64,000 nt of DNA from Macquaria australasica (GCA_005408345.1 SEMN01000180.1:620001-684000), one strand, 5' to 3'; shown: positions 34,201 to 47,557, numbered from the stretch's first letter. The notes: generated by a model not told the origin, from the sequence alone. Numbers and translations are program-made.

Positions 34201-37200
34201 TATGTAATGATAATGCACTGATGATGAAGCTTGTGTGCATTTTGATTGCTGTGTCTTGATTGCATTATTTTGTAAATGATGAACTCAGTTTCCAGTGATT
34301 TCCAGTAATTTAGTCTTATCTAGTCTGTCTTTGGTGTGGCTGTTGACATCTTGAGTGACCAGAAATGGTGAAGAAATTGTGCTGGTGTGTGAATTAGTAG
34401 GTAGTGTGTATCGACTGGAAACTGCATGAAAAGGACAAAAGAAAATGTTCTGACCAAACTTGCATCAAAAGCAAGAGAAGCTACATTATGTGTTGACGTG
34501 AGAATGACGTGTTCTGGGAGCCCATAATGAGGCTGAGTTCTAGCTTCTGAATCTCTCTTTGTAATCTGAGAGGCTGACAAATCTATGGTGAGAGAGAATG
34601 TAGGCCAAGGCAGCTATTGTTTGTTGCCTTTCTGTAATGAAGCCAAGTGGACGTTATTATGAATTTCTGTTTCATCTGTGCAAAGCTACACTGAAAGCTT
34701 AGAACCGAGGGCCCTGTCTTTAATGAACATTTTGTTCACCTGTGTTTTGGCAGATTTGGGCCAACACTGGGCCAAATTCCTAGAGTATCATTTATGACAT
34801 GACCTAATGTGCCCTTGACCACTTTTCTAGGGCTGCTGCAACTAACTTTCAATATTGATTAATCTGTTCATTATTTTCTTGATTAATTATTATGCTCATC
34901 ATAATATGCTCGAACAAAAGGAGACGTCATTAAATGTCTCATTTTGTCCTTCAAAAACCCCCCAAATCTTCAGTTTACTATAAGACTGAGAAAAGCTGTA
35001 AATTCTCACATTTGAGAACCTGGAACCATAAACTATTTGGCAGTTTCGCTTGAAAAATAACTTAACAATGAATCAATTATCTAAATAGTTGCCTAACATT
35101 TTTTTAAAAGTTTTCTCAAGTTAGCTTACATACCCCTTATTATCTGCCAAGACTTAATTTAAGTGTCCATAATATCTACATCATGTCAGCCCTCGTTTCA
35201 GTTCTGTCATGTTTGTAGTGACTGGCTCTGAGAACATTTTTGGTGGCTTTCAAACTGTATGTTGCCAGGCTAGTTGAACATCCAGGTAGCGAAGGGCAAG
35301 AAGTTGACATGTGACCACTTGGTGTAAAGAAATGTAAGAGTTTGTTTGATACAGAACCTTTATGCTTTGATTTGATCAGTTTATGGTCAGAAACAGTGAA
35401 CAACAGAGCCTGAACTGAGAACTGGCTTAATGCTAAAGCACTGTGTATAACTGAGGTATTCAAACTCACATGTGGCAGGGGAACTTTATTGATGCAGCTA
35501 CTGTACTAAAGACAGATTTAAATGGAATTTAAAAGAGTGGAGTTTCAATCCAAATTATGACCATATGATCAAATCGGCATTTCCAGTATCCATGATATGC
35601 TCACAAGCTCTTTTAATTTGTCTTTGTCACTTCCGTCTTTACTGCTTGCACAACCTCTGTCTTTGTCTTCCCTCACTTCTTCTTGATTTGAACCATATCA
35701 CTTGTTACCTATAATCCCTCCTTTAAAAAAAACAACAACAAAAAAACTTTCTCGCCTCATTCATCTGCACTTACACGGCTTTAAACTTTCCATAAAATGG
35801 CTTCCATCAATAATGCATCCCCCCCTTGCTTTTTCCGCATTACCACCTGCTTTTCTTTTCCATTTGCCGCTTTCCTGCGTGGCCTAGGTGTGTGCACGCC
35901 AACAGGCCAGAACCCTTGGATCTCCATCTGGGGATGTTCCTGCCCACACTGCTCAACCAGGCCACCCCAGAGCAAATGGACCGTTTCTTCATGCCCGCCT
36001 GGAACCTAGAGATCATCGGCACCTACGCTCAGACTGAGATGGGCCATGGTAAAATGAACTGAGCAGTCCAAATATCAGGCCTGTTTAGACCCGTTAATAA
36101 ACAGGGATTATTAGGTTGCTTTATCATTGCCATTGCCAATAGATCCCAAAATTGTGTATTAATGATAATGTTTACATAGATCATACTTTAATGCAAAGAC
36201 AGTCACTACATTTTTAAGATTGTGATAGTTCCCATTCTTTAGTTAAAACAAATGTTGACATAATTAGCACTGGTTTAGTGTTCCAATATGTATTAGTACT
36301 AAACTTCAATTGATAAATATCTGAGAAAGTTTATTGTTTGTCTGATATGCAAGTCTTTTTAACATCCTAGCCGTCATTATTTTGCCATCATTTGTGTTGG
36401 AAACGAGTCAATCCAGTCGAGTAGGGAAATAGTGGGCAGACAGGTTGTAAACAAATCCCAAGTTTAACTTGATGTTCTAATCTGCTTCAAGTTAACATGA
36501 TGGTGAATGCAACCAAAATATCCATTGTAATAATCCATTGCGTTGAACTAACTGCGTGTGATCACCACTTTGTTAAAGACAGAAGGTCAAATATTTGCTT
36601 TGGTTAAAATTATTTACAACCTGTCTGAACACTTGTGTCAGTTGACCCACTGGATGAGTGTAAAGTTATCAAAACCAATAGAACTGATGGCCTGAGCTGT
36701 GAAAATAAGAGTCTGTCACTCTGTGTGATGCTCCCTGACCACCAGCCTGCATCAGATAGCCCTCTAAGACAGACTACCTCTCTTGCTCTCTTACCGACCC
36801 TTTTTATATGTTTTTGACTGAAAGGTTTCCTTTACTAACCTTTTTAGATTTACTTTTTATGTTTGTTTTAGCTATGGTTGAGATCTGTCTTTGGCTGCAG
36901 ACCAAAAACAGATCTTGATATCCTGCTTGAATAGGCCATTCAGACTGAAAACTGATCAGGAAACCCACCATAGTAGATCTGTTTTGTTTGTATTAGCTGT
37001 AAATTCTGTGTCCTTCAAGCAAAAGGCATGCCGTAGACACAGTACGAATTGAATTATCTTAAAATATGATTTTTAGATGTTTTGGGTCTGTCAAACCTAC
37101 AAAGTGCACTGCTTTTCTCCTTTATGTTGGCTTCATCCATTTTATCTTTCATTGAAAAGAGTTCAGATACCCATTTATATTTCATATATATTTCAAACTG

Positions 37201-40200
37201 TCATGGGCTAAACATGTTTTCTATCACTTTGATCCATTATTCTATTTGCTGTTTTGAGTTATCTTTTTTTGCTTGTATGATTGGTGCTAAAGAATTATTA
37301 TATACTGTATGATTAATTGATTAATCTTCAGTATGTTCATGTCACTTTAATGCTAATGGTTAGTTTAGTGGTTAATAATGCCAGTAGTAAACATGCATTA
37401 CTTGCTGAGTAATCATTCCTTTCTGCTTTTCAACTGTGTACTCTGTATGTATGTGTGTGTTCTGTGTCTATGTGTTTGGTGGGCTTTGATTTGTTGTCTC
37501 TCTCCAGGCACTCACCTCAGAGGGCTGGAGACCACAGCCACATATGACCCAGCCACACAGGAGTTTGTCTTGAATAGTCCCACAGTCAGCTCCATCAAGT
37601 GGTGGCCTGGAGGACGTAAGTACATTCACACTGTCATGTCTCTGCAGTGTTAGGACCGCACCGAGAGTTATTTTGCTGCCTGGGATTGGCCTAGTATCAG
37701 AATTCCTGTGAGCATAAATAAGGAATTTAATGATGAATAAGATTATTTTATGTAATATTTTCCTCAATATTTTACAGTGCTTTTTTTCTCGTTTTTCTTT
37801 CAGGCTGAGAAAACCTCATTGACATTCAGAACAAACTAGTTTTAACCCTCTTGCTCTCTCTCTCTTTCTAGTTGGAAAGACCTCAAACCATGCCATAGTT
37901 CTAGCCCAGCTTTACACTCAGGGAAACTGCCACGGTCTGCATGCTTTCATCGTACCCATCCGCGACATGAGCACACATGTACCCCTGCCAGGTAACCACC
38001 ATCTGTGATGTATCTGGATGTGGTGTTTGTGGTAAAGTCGGTCCTCATTTACCTTATTGTCTCTGCCTCCCTTTTCTGTCTGTCATTCTTTCTCACACTC
38101 CTGCTTGCTCTCCCTTTTTCTCCGTCTCTCTTAGGCATTGTGGTTGGAGATATCGGCCCCAAGTTTGGCTTTAATGAAGTTGACAATGGCTTCCTGAAAC
38201 TAGAGAATGTACGAATCCCACGAGGGAACATGCTGATGAAATATGCCAAGGTGATGTGACATTATTTGAGTTAATTATTTCCCTGAGGTTAAGTGGGTTT
38301 AAGTAACTTTTTAAGTGGATTATACCTGCGTGAAGGTTACAATGTTTTTGTTGAAATGTTTTAGAGAGGTGTTGATTCAACTTTCTGATCATTTTGGAGG
38401 ATGTAGTTTGTGGTGCTGTTGAACTGTATTGCATTATACAGAGAGGTGTTTGTTATTTATCCTACCCTCATTGATATAAATGGGGTGGACAAAATAGAAA
38501 CACCTGTCAGAATAATGCAGTACAATTCAGCCGCACCACAAACTACAGCCTCTAAAATGACCACAAAGTTGAATGAACACCTCTCTTAAACAGTTTCAAC
38601 AAAGACTCAAAATTATAACCGTAATGAAGGCAGGACTTATTCCACGACTGTTGTATTAGACGGCATTACTTTTAGTTAGGTGGACCTAATAAACTGGTGC
38701 AATAATAAACTGGGTGTACAATACAGTATATGCAAGTATCTGCAGTTAGAATGACTGTGTCTCTCCACTAGGTGGAGCCAGATGGAACCTATGTGAAGCC
38801 ACCAAGTGCCAAGCTGACCTATGGCACCATGGTGTTCATCCGCTCCCTCATTGTAGGCGAGTCAGCTTGGGCCCTCGCCAAGTCCTGCACCATCGCCATC
38901 CGCTACAGTGCTGTTCGTCACCAGTCGGAAATCCGGCCGGGGTCAGTCAATACAAATAAAGGCATAAAGGGCACTTCAGCAAACAGCTGCACAAACAGAG
39001 CAGAGAACACATGCATGCACAACCAAGTGACAGGGCTGAAAATTAGATGTTACTTTACAGCACTGGTGCAAAACACATTTATGTGAGGACAAGTCTTAAA
39101 TGACAGAATGACAAATAGATTGTTGTCTTTAACTGAATGGTGGACTTGAGCCTACATTTCTTCATCAAGAAAAAAAATCTGTTCAATTTAGTTATGTTTC
39201 TTCCATAAGAAAATGGATGGTTTATATAGTAAATATATGGACCAGATAATATGGTATGTGATATGAAGTAGATTACAGAAGAGGGCCAAAATGTCAAAAT
39301 AGAATTATAATATTTAATATATGATAATGCCGTGATAGGTAATCTAGAACAGAGCACTCAGCACTTGAAATCTGACGCATCCTCATGTATCAAAGGGAAG
39401 CACAACCTTTTTATAAGATACTGAAACTGTGTGTTTCTGTCCCACAGGGAGCCAGAGCCCCAGATCCTCGACTACCAGACGCAGCAGTACAAGCTGTTCC
39501 CTCTGCTGGCTATGGCCTATGCCTTCACTTTTGTTGGCCAGTATATGAAGGAGACCTACCACCGCATCAGTGGAGACATCAACGAGGGGGATTTCAGTGA
39601 ACTGCCTGAGGTACTGACTGGACATGCACATGTAGGATGTGATCTAGGGCTTAATGATGACTGAGGATGATACATATTGACTGGCTGGGTTGTAGATTAA
39701 GTCTTTCCAGCTATATTTGAGGAGATGTGTGGTGAGTGTGCGGTACAAGCAAAACCGAGATTAATCATTTAAACTCCAGATAGGCATGATAATTGACATC
39801 AATGCCAACTTGGTCAGTCAGCGTGAAAGCAGACACGGCTTGCAAGTTCTTCAAATCAAGTACTATAGTTATTCTGCCATATGCTGATTATACAGCCTTC
39901 GAAACCTCTGTCTGTGTGGCTGGTTGGCAGGCTATCTGATAACACTCTCTTTACTTCCTTCAATTGCTAGCACCATTTTGTTGTGGTAATTAAGAGCTGC
40001 AACTTCTAATCGATTTTGCTATCAGTTTTAATGTATAATGATAATATATAATAACTACTTTATGTATCAGCATACTAGATACTCATATTCTAGTCAGGTC
40101 AAAAGACTTTATTACCCAAAGCACGAGGCCAGTGCACTCCTAGAAAACCTTGATAATCAGTATTTACAACTTTATCCGTTATGTATACACAGTACTCATA

Positions 40201-43200
40201 AATCAGTTGTCTAGCTTACAGTGATGTAGTTAAAGCTAAAATGACATGTTGTAATAGAAAAAAAAATTCAGGACTGTGGCGTCAGAAATTCAGCTGAATA
40301 TCTTAGAAATGACACTCTGACTGGGCTAGAAAGTTTTCACTTAGGTCATCAAACTTCTCTGCTTTTCAGTTTTATCTGTGTGCCCTGAAAGCCCCACAAA
40401 CTGTACCTAATATTTCAGTTGTAAAGACATTTTTATACTTGTAAACTAAATACTGAAATAAGGTACCTATAGTGAAAATAAAGTGCATACATACGTAAAT
40501 TGATGTGGGATGTTGTTTACAACATTTTATTTTCAATGCTCTTGGTCATATTTATTTCTTTGTATGATGATTTCTTTTGAGTTTAGGCTTGCATGAAGCT
40601 ATAATCACCCTCTTTGCCCTCAAATCCACAGCTGCATGCGCTGTCTGCGGGTCTGAAGGCCTTCACCACGTGGGCAACCAACTCTGCCATCGAGGTGTGC
40701 CGCATGTCGTGTGGTGGCCATGGCTATTCTCGCAGCAGCGCCTTGCCAGACATTTACGTCGAGTTCACCCCTACATGCACGTACGAGGGAGAGAACACAG
40801 TAATGATGCTGCAGACTGCAAGGTAACTCATCACACAGAAATGTATGACCACAAATGTGACACCTCTCTCTACCCAGTTCTGACACGGACACACTCTAGA
40901 AATGCTTTTTTTGTTGTTGTTTCTATGTTGTTAGAGTGCTGATACAGTTATCAGGGATGTAATCATTTCTCTTTGCTTTTGCTTTAAGTTGTAACACTTA
41001 AACTTGTTGTAACATCTGCTCAATTCCTAAATTGCACAGTTGTTAGTGCAGGCACTCAAACAGCAGTGCCCAAACTAAAGTACACACAGCTTGTTCACCC
41101 ATCGTTTTTGTCACACACTTTAATAGAGTGAGAGAGAGACAGAAACAAATATAGACACGTACAGACATAAACATGCGCCCACTCAGCAGCCCTACCATAC
41201 CACAAGTGCAGGGGACACACCCGCCCTCCTCCCACAGCAAAAACAAACATGGGTCACATTTTATGTCCCTAAATGATAGCTGTAATGGTTTTGTATAACC
41301 AGTACTATAAAGGTCAGCTGTTCAAAAACCTGTTATGTGATATTTTGTCCTTTTGAAGGGATATCGTTTCCCTGGCAAGGATGTGCCGACAGTACTTGAA
41401 ATGTTCAATTACTCAATGATCTCGTACCTGAACGTGAAGTACACACACAAAGGCTAAAGGTGTTGAATGGGAATTAGGTTGATATATGAAACCAGACTTG
41501 GATTGGTGATATATAAAAAAAAAAAAAAAAAAAAAAGGATTACAACAGGCTATTTGTGTGCAAATTAATGCCTTCTCTACAACAGCACTACTAAATCTGA
41601 TATAGGCGTTAAACATCAGCTTTAGTGGAATAGCACAAAAGCTATCTTTCCAGATTGTCTTTCTCCAAAGATGCCAGTTTTTTTCTTAACAGTACCACAA
41701 GAAATACTGCATTTGGTTACGTCAGATTTCCATGATTGTAAACACAAATGGTTCACTAGCCATCTCATGCCCTTATGTTTAATTGTTTAACCCTCACCTG
41801 GGTGCCTTCCTCAACTTTTGTCTATGCAGATACCTGGTGAAGAGCTACCGGCAGGCTAAGGAGGGCCAGCAGCTGAGCGGCATTGTGTCGTACCTGAATG
41901 AAGCCGAGCATCAGCGGCTCCAGCCCCAGCCCGTCGCTGCCAGACCAACCGTGGTTGACATAAACGACCTGGCTAGCCTGGTGGAGGTCTACAAACTACG
42001 AGCTGCCATGTAAGAGACAAGAGCAGTAGAGAAAACTAGTGACCTAGTTGCTTGGACTGTGATCTGGTTTAGTTATGTATTACCTTTTACTATTTCATAT
42101 CCTTTGTTTTCCACATCTTCATTGGACAAGTTTTTTGATTTATATTATGAAACAGTTTGTAACTTTATTTTTTGAATATATATATATATATATAATCCAT
42201 AGTCATGGTACTGCTGCTTTGAACCCTCCACTCTTGGCTCACGTTTGTGAATGTAAAGATATTAAAATTTGCCTTTCGGTGTTTGGATATTGGATATGGG
42301 CATGTGCTAAATGCCTAAAATGTATATTTAAGTGTTTGTGCTTACAAAGAGGAGGGATAGATGTGGACAAACTGTCTGCTGTTACCTTGCATAGTAAGAT
42401 TTTGTTTTACCCCCGGTGTTGGTGGCCAGAGCTTCAGTTGTCAACATTAATCACCCTGATAGTGTAATCAGTGTCTGCCCAAATCTGCTGTCCACCATAT
42501 TTCTGCCTTTGTCCTTTTCACTGTCTGACATGATATGCTGCCCTGATCACATCCCTGCATACTGTCAGCCTTAGTCACATCTAAATTCATTTGGCAGTCA
42601 GTGTCAGCTGTGTGGCCAGCACAAACAGTTCAGACATTTGAGGGATGAAAGTGTGTTAGCAATCATTTCTTCTGTGTTTCTGACAAGGATCTCTTCAACA
42701 TATTCCTCCCTTTGAAAAAATATAGATATGATTGATCAGTGGTCAATTTGTGAAAAGACAATCTTATTCCATAAGAACAGTTCCAGATTTGAGGGGAAAC
42801 TAATATGCACAATTGTGTTTTTAAGTAAAGAGACAGCCTCTGTTGTACTAAAAACCACAAAGATACATACTGTGTGTGTCGGCATGTTGTTAAAGCTGGG
42901 GAGGTATAAAGTTTCTTAATGTTTTTAATGAATTTGTATTAATGACATATTTGGTTAATGCAGATGGTGTGTGTGTGTTTGTAGTCTAGTAGAGCTGGCA
43001 GCTAAGAGCATCCAGCACGAGTTGCAGCGCAGGAAGAGCCAGGAGGACGCCTGGAACAACAGTGCTATCGACCTGGTCAGAGCCTCAGATGTAAGTTCAG
43101 TTCTCTCTCTCTCTGTGTGTGTGTGTGTGTTTTCATACACTTAATTAATTTAAAGTGAGTTATACCTAACCTTAGACCTGAAGTCAGTGTGAAAAGCATG

Positions 43201-45087
43201 GCTAATGCATTACTTGTCCTATGAAAATTAGATTGATCTCTTTATATCAAATAAAATTAGATTAAGCCAATGTAACCCTGGTTTTGGTATCAAGACACTT
43301 TAAGATCATTACAGTTTAAAGCTTTCCATAGCTTGTGATTCACAGATTTGGCTTGGATTCATGGGTAAGTGCAAGAGATTGACGCTGAGCTCCCAAACCC
43401 AATGTCGTTCTGATGCTGCTTGAACTCAAATCCTGTTCGTTCATCTCCTTATTTCTTCTTTTTCAGTCCCTTTTCTTTTTTATTTGTTGATCTGAGTCTC
43501 TTTCATTAATTTACGTGTCCTCCTGTTTTTGGTCTCCAGGCCCACTGTCACTATGTTGTAGTGAAGCTCTTTACCGATAAGCTGGGGGAGATAGGTGACA
43601 CAGCCATACACTCAGCGCTGTCAAACCTGGCTCTGCTCTACGCCCTGCATGGCATCACAAAGAACTCTGGAGACTTCCTACAGGTCAGAAACATCCTAAC
43701 ATATAGAAACAATATGGTCCACAGTCAGTGGTTAAACTTATTGCAGGTGTTACAGACATATTGTGCAAAGCTGCTCAAGTTATTCGCATACTCCCTGTAC
43801 TGTTGGTCTGTCAGTTTCACCGTCTGCTTCCATATGAAAAAACAGCCTCAATTGCCTCTTTGTCTCTGAGCTAACAAAATGGGGTCTTTGTGTGCTGGAT
43901 GTGTATGCCTGGGTGGCTGGTGTCTTTTTTTGCTGTTTAAATAAAGCAAATTAGATTGTAATAAAGTATAAGACTTGGTTGCTCTGAAATCAGAAAATGT
44001 AGTTTTAACAGGGACAACCCACTCTCAGCTGAGTGAGGTCCAGCAGCACATGTTGACCCACATCTCCATCTGTTTTATTTCAGGCTGCACTGCTGAGCGT
44101 GCCCCAGGTGCTGCAGATTTCTGTTCGTATCAAGGAGTTGCTGTCTCAGCTGAGGCCCAACGCTGTGGCGCTGGTAGATGCCTTTGACGTCCACGACAAG
44201 AAGCTGAATTCAGTCCTGGGGCGTTATGATGGGAATGTCTATGAGCACTTGTTCGAGTGGGCTCGCCGCTCACCCCTAAACTCCACAGAGGTCAGTCAGG
44301 GTCAGGTAGTACTGAGAAAATGTTTTGTTTCTAACGATTCATTAACCGCTAAGCCTTATTGCCATACAAGCTACTAACAGGCCACAACATACACTAAATG
44401 CCAGCAACAACAAAAGGATGCAGGCTGTCGCTCCACTGATTCTTCTTCTCCTGATGGCAACCGTTAAGTGAGCTTGGCGTTTCAGTTCATTTAGGTTAAC
44501 AAATAGACAGACGGAAACTGAACTGAAATACTTAAGAGATGAGGCTTATCATACATTGGCCATCATCATGGGAACTGTTGGGTCTCTGTAAATATAAAGA
44601 GTCGGTCTAGACTTGCTCTATTCGAAAAAGTGCCCTGAGATAACTTTGTTATGATATGGTGCTACATAAATAAAACTGAATTGAATTGAATCATCTCAAT
44701 GAAATGTTGCTCTTTTTCCATTCATCTGCGGCATACATCACCAGTTACATTTAAATGGATGTATACAGTGGCATGAAAACTGACAAACAGTGAAAGTCAT
44801 TTTCTTTTTTGTAGGACTTTAATGCTTTTAAGTTTTACATTACTTGGATATGCACAGTGCATAATTGCAGTATTGCATTTGTGCCAACCACAATCGTTTG
44901 GCATCAGAGGATGACCACAAAATGTAGTTGCAAATACTATCTTACACTGATGTGGTCAAGAAGACTGTATATAAGATTGTATTTTTCCTTGCTCATTATT
45001 TCAGCTTAACAAATGCTCCACACCTTTCTTCCCCAGGTCCATGAATCCTTCCACAAGTACCTGAAGCCTCTGCGCTCCAAACTGTGA
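30457..45087 (+). CDS. acox1: Peroxisomal acyl-CoA oxidase 1
   Basis: ACOX1 catalyses the first, rate-limiting step of peroxisomal straight-chain beta-oxidation: acyl-CoA plus O2 gives trans-2-enoyl-CoA plus H2O2, with FAD. Coding exons: 30457-30565, 31800-31959, one of 33587-33747 or 35888-36048, 37508-37615, 37872-37991, 38135-38250, 38772-38941, 39448-39610, 40632-40822, 41830-42009, 42985-43090, 43540-43683, 44084-44290, 45037-45087. All junctions are GT-AG and in phase, giving 661 residues (human 660). Landmarks: start MNPDIMKERQNATF; PEKTKRRREI; GTYAQTEMGHG in the FAD/substrate region; HLRGLETTATYD; SPTVSSIKWWPGG; VGDIGPKFG; RYSAVRHQSEI; ETYHRI; and CTYEGEN with the catalytic Glu at position 421, as in the rat enzyme. 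The C-terminus SKL is a canonical PTS1 peroxisomal signal. It shares a promoter with ten1. Confidence 0.98.
31169..31227 (+). repeat. AT microsatellite
   Basis: More than twenty AT units, slightly interrupted near the right end, in acox1 intron 1. Confidence 0.95.
31593..31693 (+). repeat. Minisatellite, ~20-bp period
   Basis: Five diverged units of about 20 bp, beginning 'cattttcaaatcttggtata', then 'cactcacaaatcttagtaca' and three more variants. It ends 106 bp before acox1 exon 2. Confidence 0.7.
33587..33747 (+). CDS. acox1: acox1 alternative exon 3 (3II-like)
   Basis: A 161-nt exon encoding a variant of the segment ending FQVIGTYAQTELGHG. It aligns with the human 3II exon through the KW position before the shared GTYAQTE motif, but has diverged more than the second copy; for example it has MFLPTLYSQCD where human has MFIPTLLNQGT. 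It is bounded by 'ttcacccag' and 'gtcagt'. Its splice phases are identical to those of the exon at 35888, so the two can replace each other. In mammals this switch alters chain-length preference; that role here is inferred. Confidence 0.9.
34828..35097 (+). mobile_element. hAT-type MITE, 'tagggctg...aactaac' family
   Basis: Starts 'tagggctgctgcaactaact' and ends near 'aaatagttgcctaac', with an interior containing 'tcaaaaaccccccaaatctt' and 'cacatttgagaacctgga'. It is a diverged, near-complete copy in the intron between the two alternative acox1 exons. A left-end fragment of the family is at 5056. Confidence 0.65.
35888..36048 (+). CDS. acox1: acox1 alternative exon 3 (3I-like)
   Basis: A 161-nt exon encoding RPEPLDLHLGMFLPTLLNQA followed by FFMPAWNLEIIGTYAQTE. 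It matches the human 3I exon (RPEPLDLHLGMFLPTLL) almost residue for residue. It lies 2140 bp after the 3II-like exon, with the same length and phase. Confidence 0.95.
38325..38630. repeat. Long imperfect palindrome (hairpin), acox1 intron 6
   Basis: The left arm (about 38325-38451) and right arm (about 38499-38630) are reverse complements at roughly 80-85% identity by eye, with a loop of about 47 bp. Matching landmarks: 'tagagaggtgtt' against 'aacacctctctta', and 'gtagtttgtggtgc' against 'gcaccacaaactac'. The region just downstream (38676-38720) contains 'aggtggacctaataaactgg', which resembles a common fish MITE end, so the whole may be a palindromic MITE about 400 bp long. It would fold in the acox1 pre-mRNA. 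Confidence 0.8.
41516..41537 (+). repeat. Poly(A) tract
   Basis: About twenty A residues in acox1 intron 9; no adjacent retrogene was recognised. Confidence 0.9.
43102..43131 (+). repeat. CT/GT compound microsatellite
   Basis: CT units followed by GT units, starting 12 bp after the acox1 exon 11 donor at 43090. Confidence 0.9.
44566..44691 (+). mobile_element. L2-like LINE 3' fragment
   Basis: 'gggaactgttgggtctctgt' through 'ctgaattgaattgaat' is the reverse complement of the 3' end of the LINE at 22264-22400. This copy is on the plus strand in the last acox1 intron and is about 125 bp long. Confidence 0.85.
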
Positions 45088-46290
45088 GCTGACCGTTGCA
45101 CCTTGATTCCTGGCTATGACCCTTCAACTCTGCGCATATAGGCCCAACTTTAGCGGTATTAACCCATCATATCAACCCAACGATGGTCTTCACTCGCCAC
45201 CAGTCTGAAGGAATTTAGCCTTCCCTACTCTATCTGTCTATATGTGGTCAAGTTGAACACCATAAACGGCCTCTCTAACGGCTATGGTATACATGGTATA
45301 CATTTTGGAGCAACATAGACAGCAAGCTTGTTCTCTTGGGGATGATGGGGGAATCTTAGTGGCCTGTAAACATGGGGTGGACAACTTAAAACAATGTGAA
45401 GACAATGTTATTATTGAGGGGAATGGGAACTAAACCAAGAATTACATTATATATATATAGGAAATTATATCTAAAAATCTGTAATTAATCGTTTGAGCCC
45501 AAAAAATAGCTTTAAGAATACTGAAAAAAATATTTGCAGTTTTAGTTGCTGTTGCTGATGTTTTCTGTAGAGAAATTCCATTGTAAAGTTTTGTAGTATT
45601 TAATTTTTCGTCTTTTCTTCACTTTCTGCTGTGTGCCTGAAGGCTCCTCTATGTGAGCCAGCCAAGATGGAAATGCCATCTCTTTTTTTCCTAACAAGAA
45701 CAGAATGCTATTATGAACGTTACATAATGTTAGAGCGTCTTATGTTAGGAACAGACCAACAGCAAAATCAGTTTTGGTTGTTTCCCCTGACTACAAGGAC
45801 CAACATTTGAAAAGACACTGTGCTGTTTGTCATAATTGTTATTAAAGAGGCATTAATTTATCCATGACCTTTATCAATTGCTGTAGATATCAGGAAGGAA
45901 TTGCACAGGGTTGATGCAACTTATCTTCTTCACAAGTCTGTGGAAACTCCCTTACCCTTCCATACCCATGAATTATGGTGTAATATGACTTAAACGACAG
46001 TCATAATGTAGTTTGCATTAGATAAACAGCCGAGCAAATTAGAGCAGAGGTCCAACAGAAACATCAAGTATAGATATAAAAAAATGTTCCCTTGTAAAAT
46101 ACTGTGATGACACTGAAACTGTAAGTAGAAAAAACCTTTGCATATACATCAAGTTCAATTGTGCTTCAGAACAGTAAACTATGCCTTAAAAGTCACTGTC
46201 CTACATTATATAAAACTGTTCCTCACAGCCTTAAGTTGATACTTCACCCAAAATGTATGCTTTTAGTATCAAATACTCTTCTTCTGTAAA

Positions 46291-46296
46291 AATAAA
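46291..46296 (+). terminator. Possible acox1 polyadenylation signal
   Basis: AATAAA 1.2 kb after the acox1 stop. Earlier ATTAAA (45841) and later AATAAA (46956) are alternatives. Confidence 0.35.
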
Positions 46297-47534
46297 GATA
46301 AAACGCCTAAAATCTTCCACTTGCTGTAATTCAATCGCAAAGGTAAAACAATCTGCCTTTATTCTCAGTCCCATCACCTGTCACATCTCCTGCTGTATAA
46401 AGAATAACATGGTCATACCTGAATGATCCACTTCACAGATAGTATGCTTAACTGTGCTCCACTGATAGAAGCTGAGCTCAATAGAGAGCAGAGAGGCCCG
46501 TCAAGAGACAGTGGAATGATTTGGGGGCTTTCAAAGACTTACTGGAGATTACATTAACCACATTGGGATGATTTGTTTGTAATTCCTCAATTTCTGAGAA
46601 AATTAGCTTCATCATGTGTGTTGGTTCTCCGTTAAACTGTGTTCGATCATTAGATTGAATGAAAACACTATTCTGTGTGTCCACATGCTTTTGAATGTGT
46701 TTGTGGGACAAAGTTTTCTGCAGATAATGGTGAAGTATGTCAAGTGTGTAAAAAGCACCTGTGATGACAGGTAGTATGAATTTCTGACAGTTAGTGTTTA
46801 ATGAGGCCACATATGCACTGTATATGTGAATTAGTATTGTCCCTCCCTGCTGTGTGGGGTTGATATATTATAAAGAAGGGTCAAAACCCCAGCCAACATC
46901 TGGATGGATTCTTCTTTAGGTTTATAATCAAGCACCTTTCAAACTACAAACTTTCAATAAATCCATTGTTAATATGCTGTGATGTTTAAATCCTGCTTAA
47001 TGAATTATTCTGATTCAAATACGATTGAAATATGTGCATACTGGATACTTTTTTCCCCCTAGATTAATTCTTACATGTTTTTGTTATTACAGGGTTATAG
47101 GATAATTATGTGCCTGAGGAAGTTGTCTTTTCTTAATCTTAACTAATGGAGAATGTTCTTTCACAAGGCTTATAGCTCTTCATTTTCAGTATTTTTATGA
47201 TTTAATCACTTGATTTCTATTTGGAGGGCACGATTATCAATATGTAATAGCTAAGCTGTTAAGCATATTTGTGTGATAGTTTGTCGACATATTACATTGA
47301 ACAATGATTTTAAACAACATGGTTTTAATAGTTGGTAAATAATTTGACATGTAAGTTATATTAATTAAAAATTAATCAATGCGTATTGTGTTTGTCTGTC
47401 TTGATCCTGTGGTAAACCAGCTGATTTTCAAGCCCAGTAGAAGTCCACTAGTTTGGAAAACACTCAGTATTAATAACATGCATTACCACTTTCATGAGAA
47501 ATGTACTGGAGGAACTTAACATAGTCATATAAGT

Positions 47535-47557
47535 AAAAAAAAAAAAAAAAAAAAAAA
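47535..47557 (+). repeat. Poly(A) tract
   Basis: About 22 A residues roughly 110 bp outside the 3' side of the I/Nimb-like LINE, so not obviously part of it. Confidence 0.9.

Noticed and set aside
39985..40050. Third copy of the 'gggctgcaactaac' MITE in acox1 intron 8
   Set aside because: Only 'gagctgcaacttctaatcga' is similar; too short and diverged to claim.
46478..46810. 110-residue minus-strand reading frame downstream of acox1
   Set aside because: No recognised family, no zinc or catalytic motif, no splice or start context, and located in likely acox1 3' UTR. Treated as chance.
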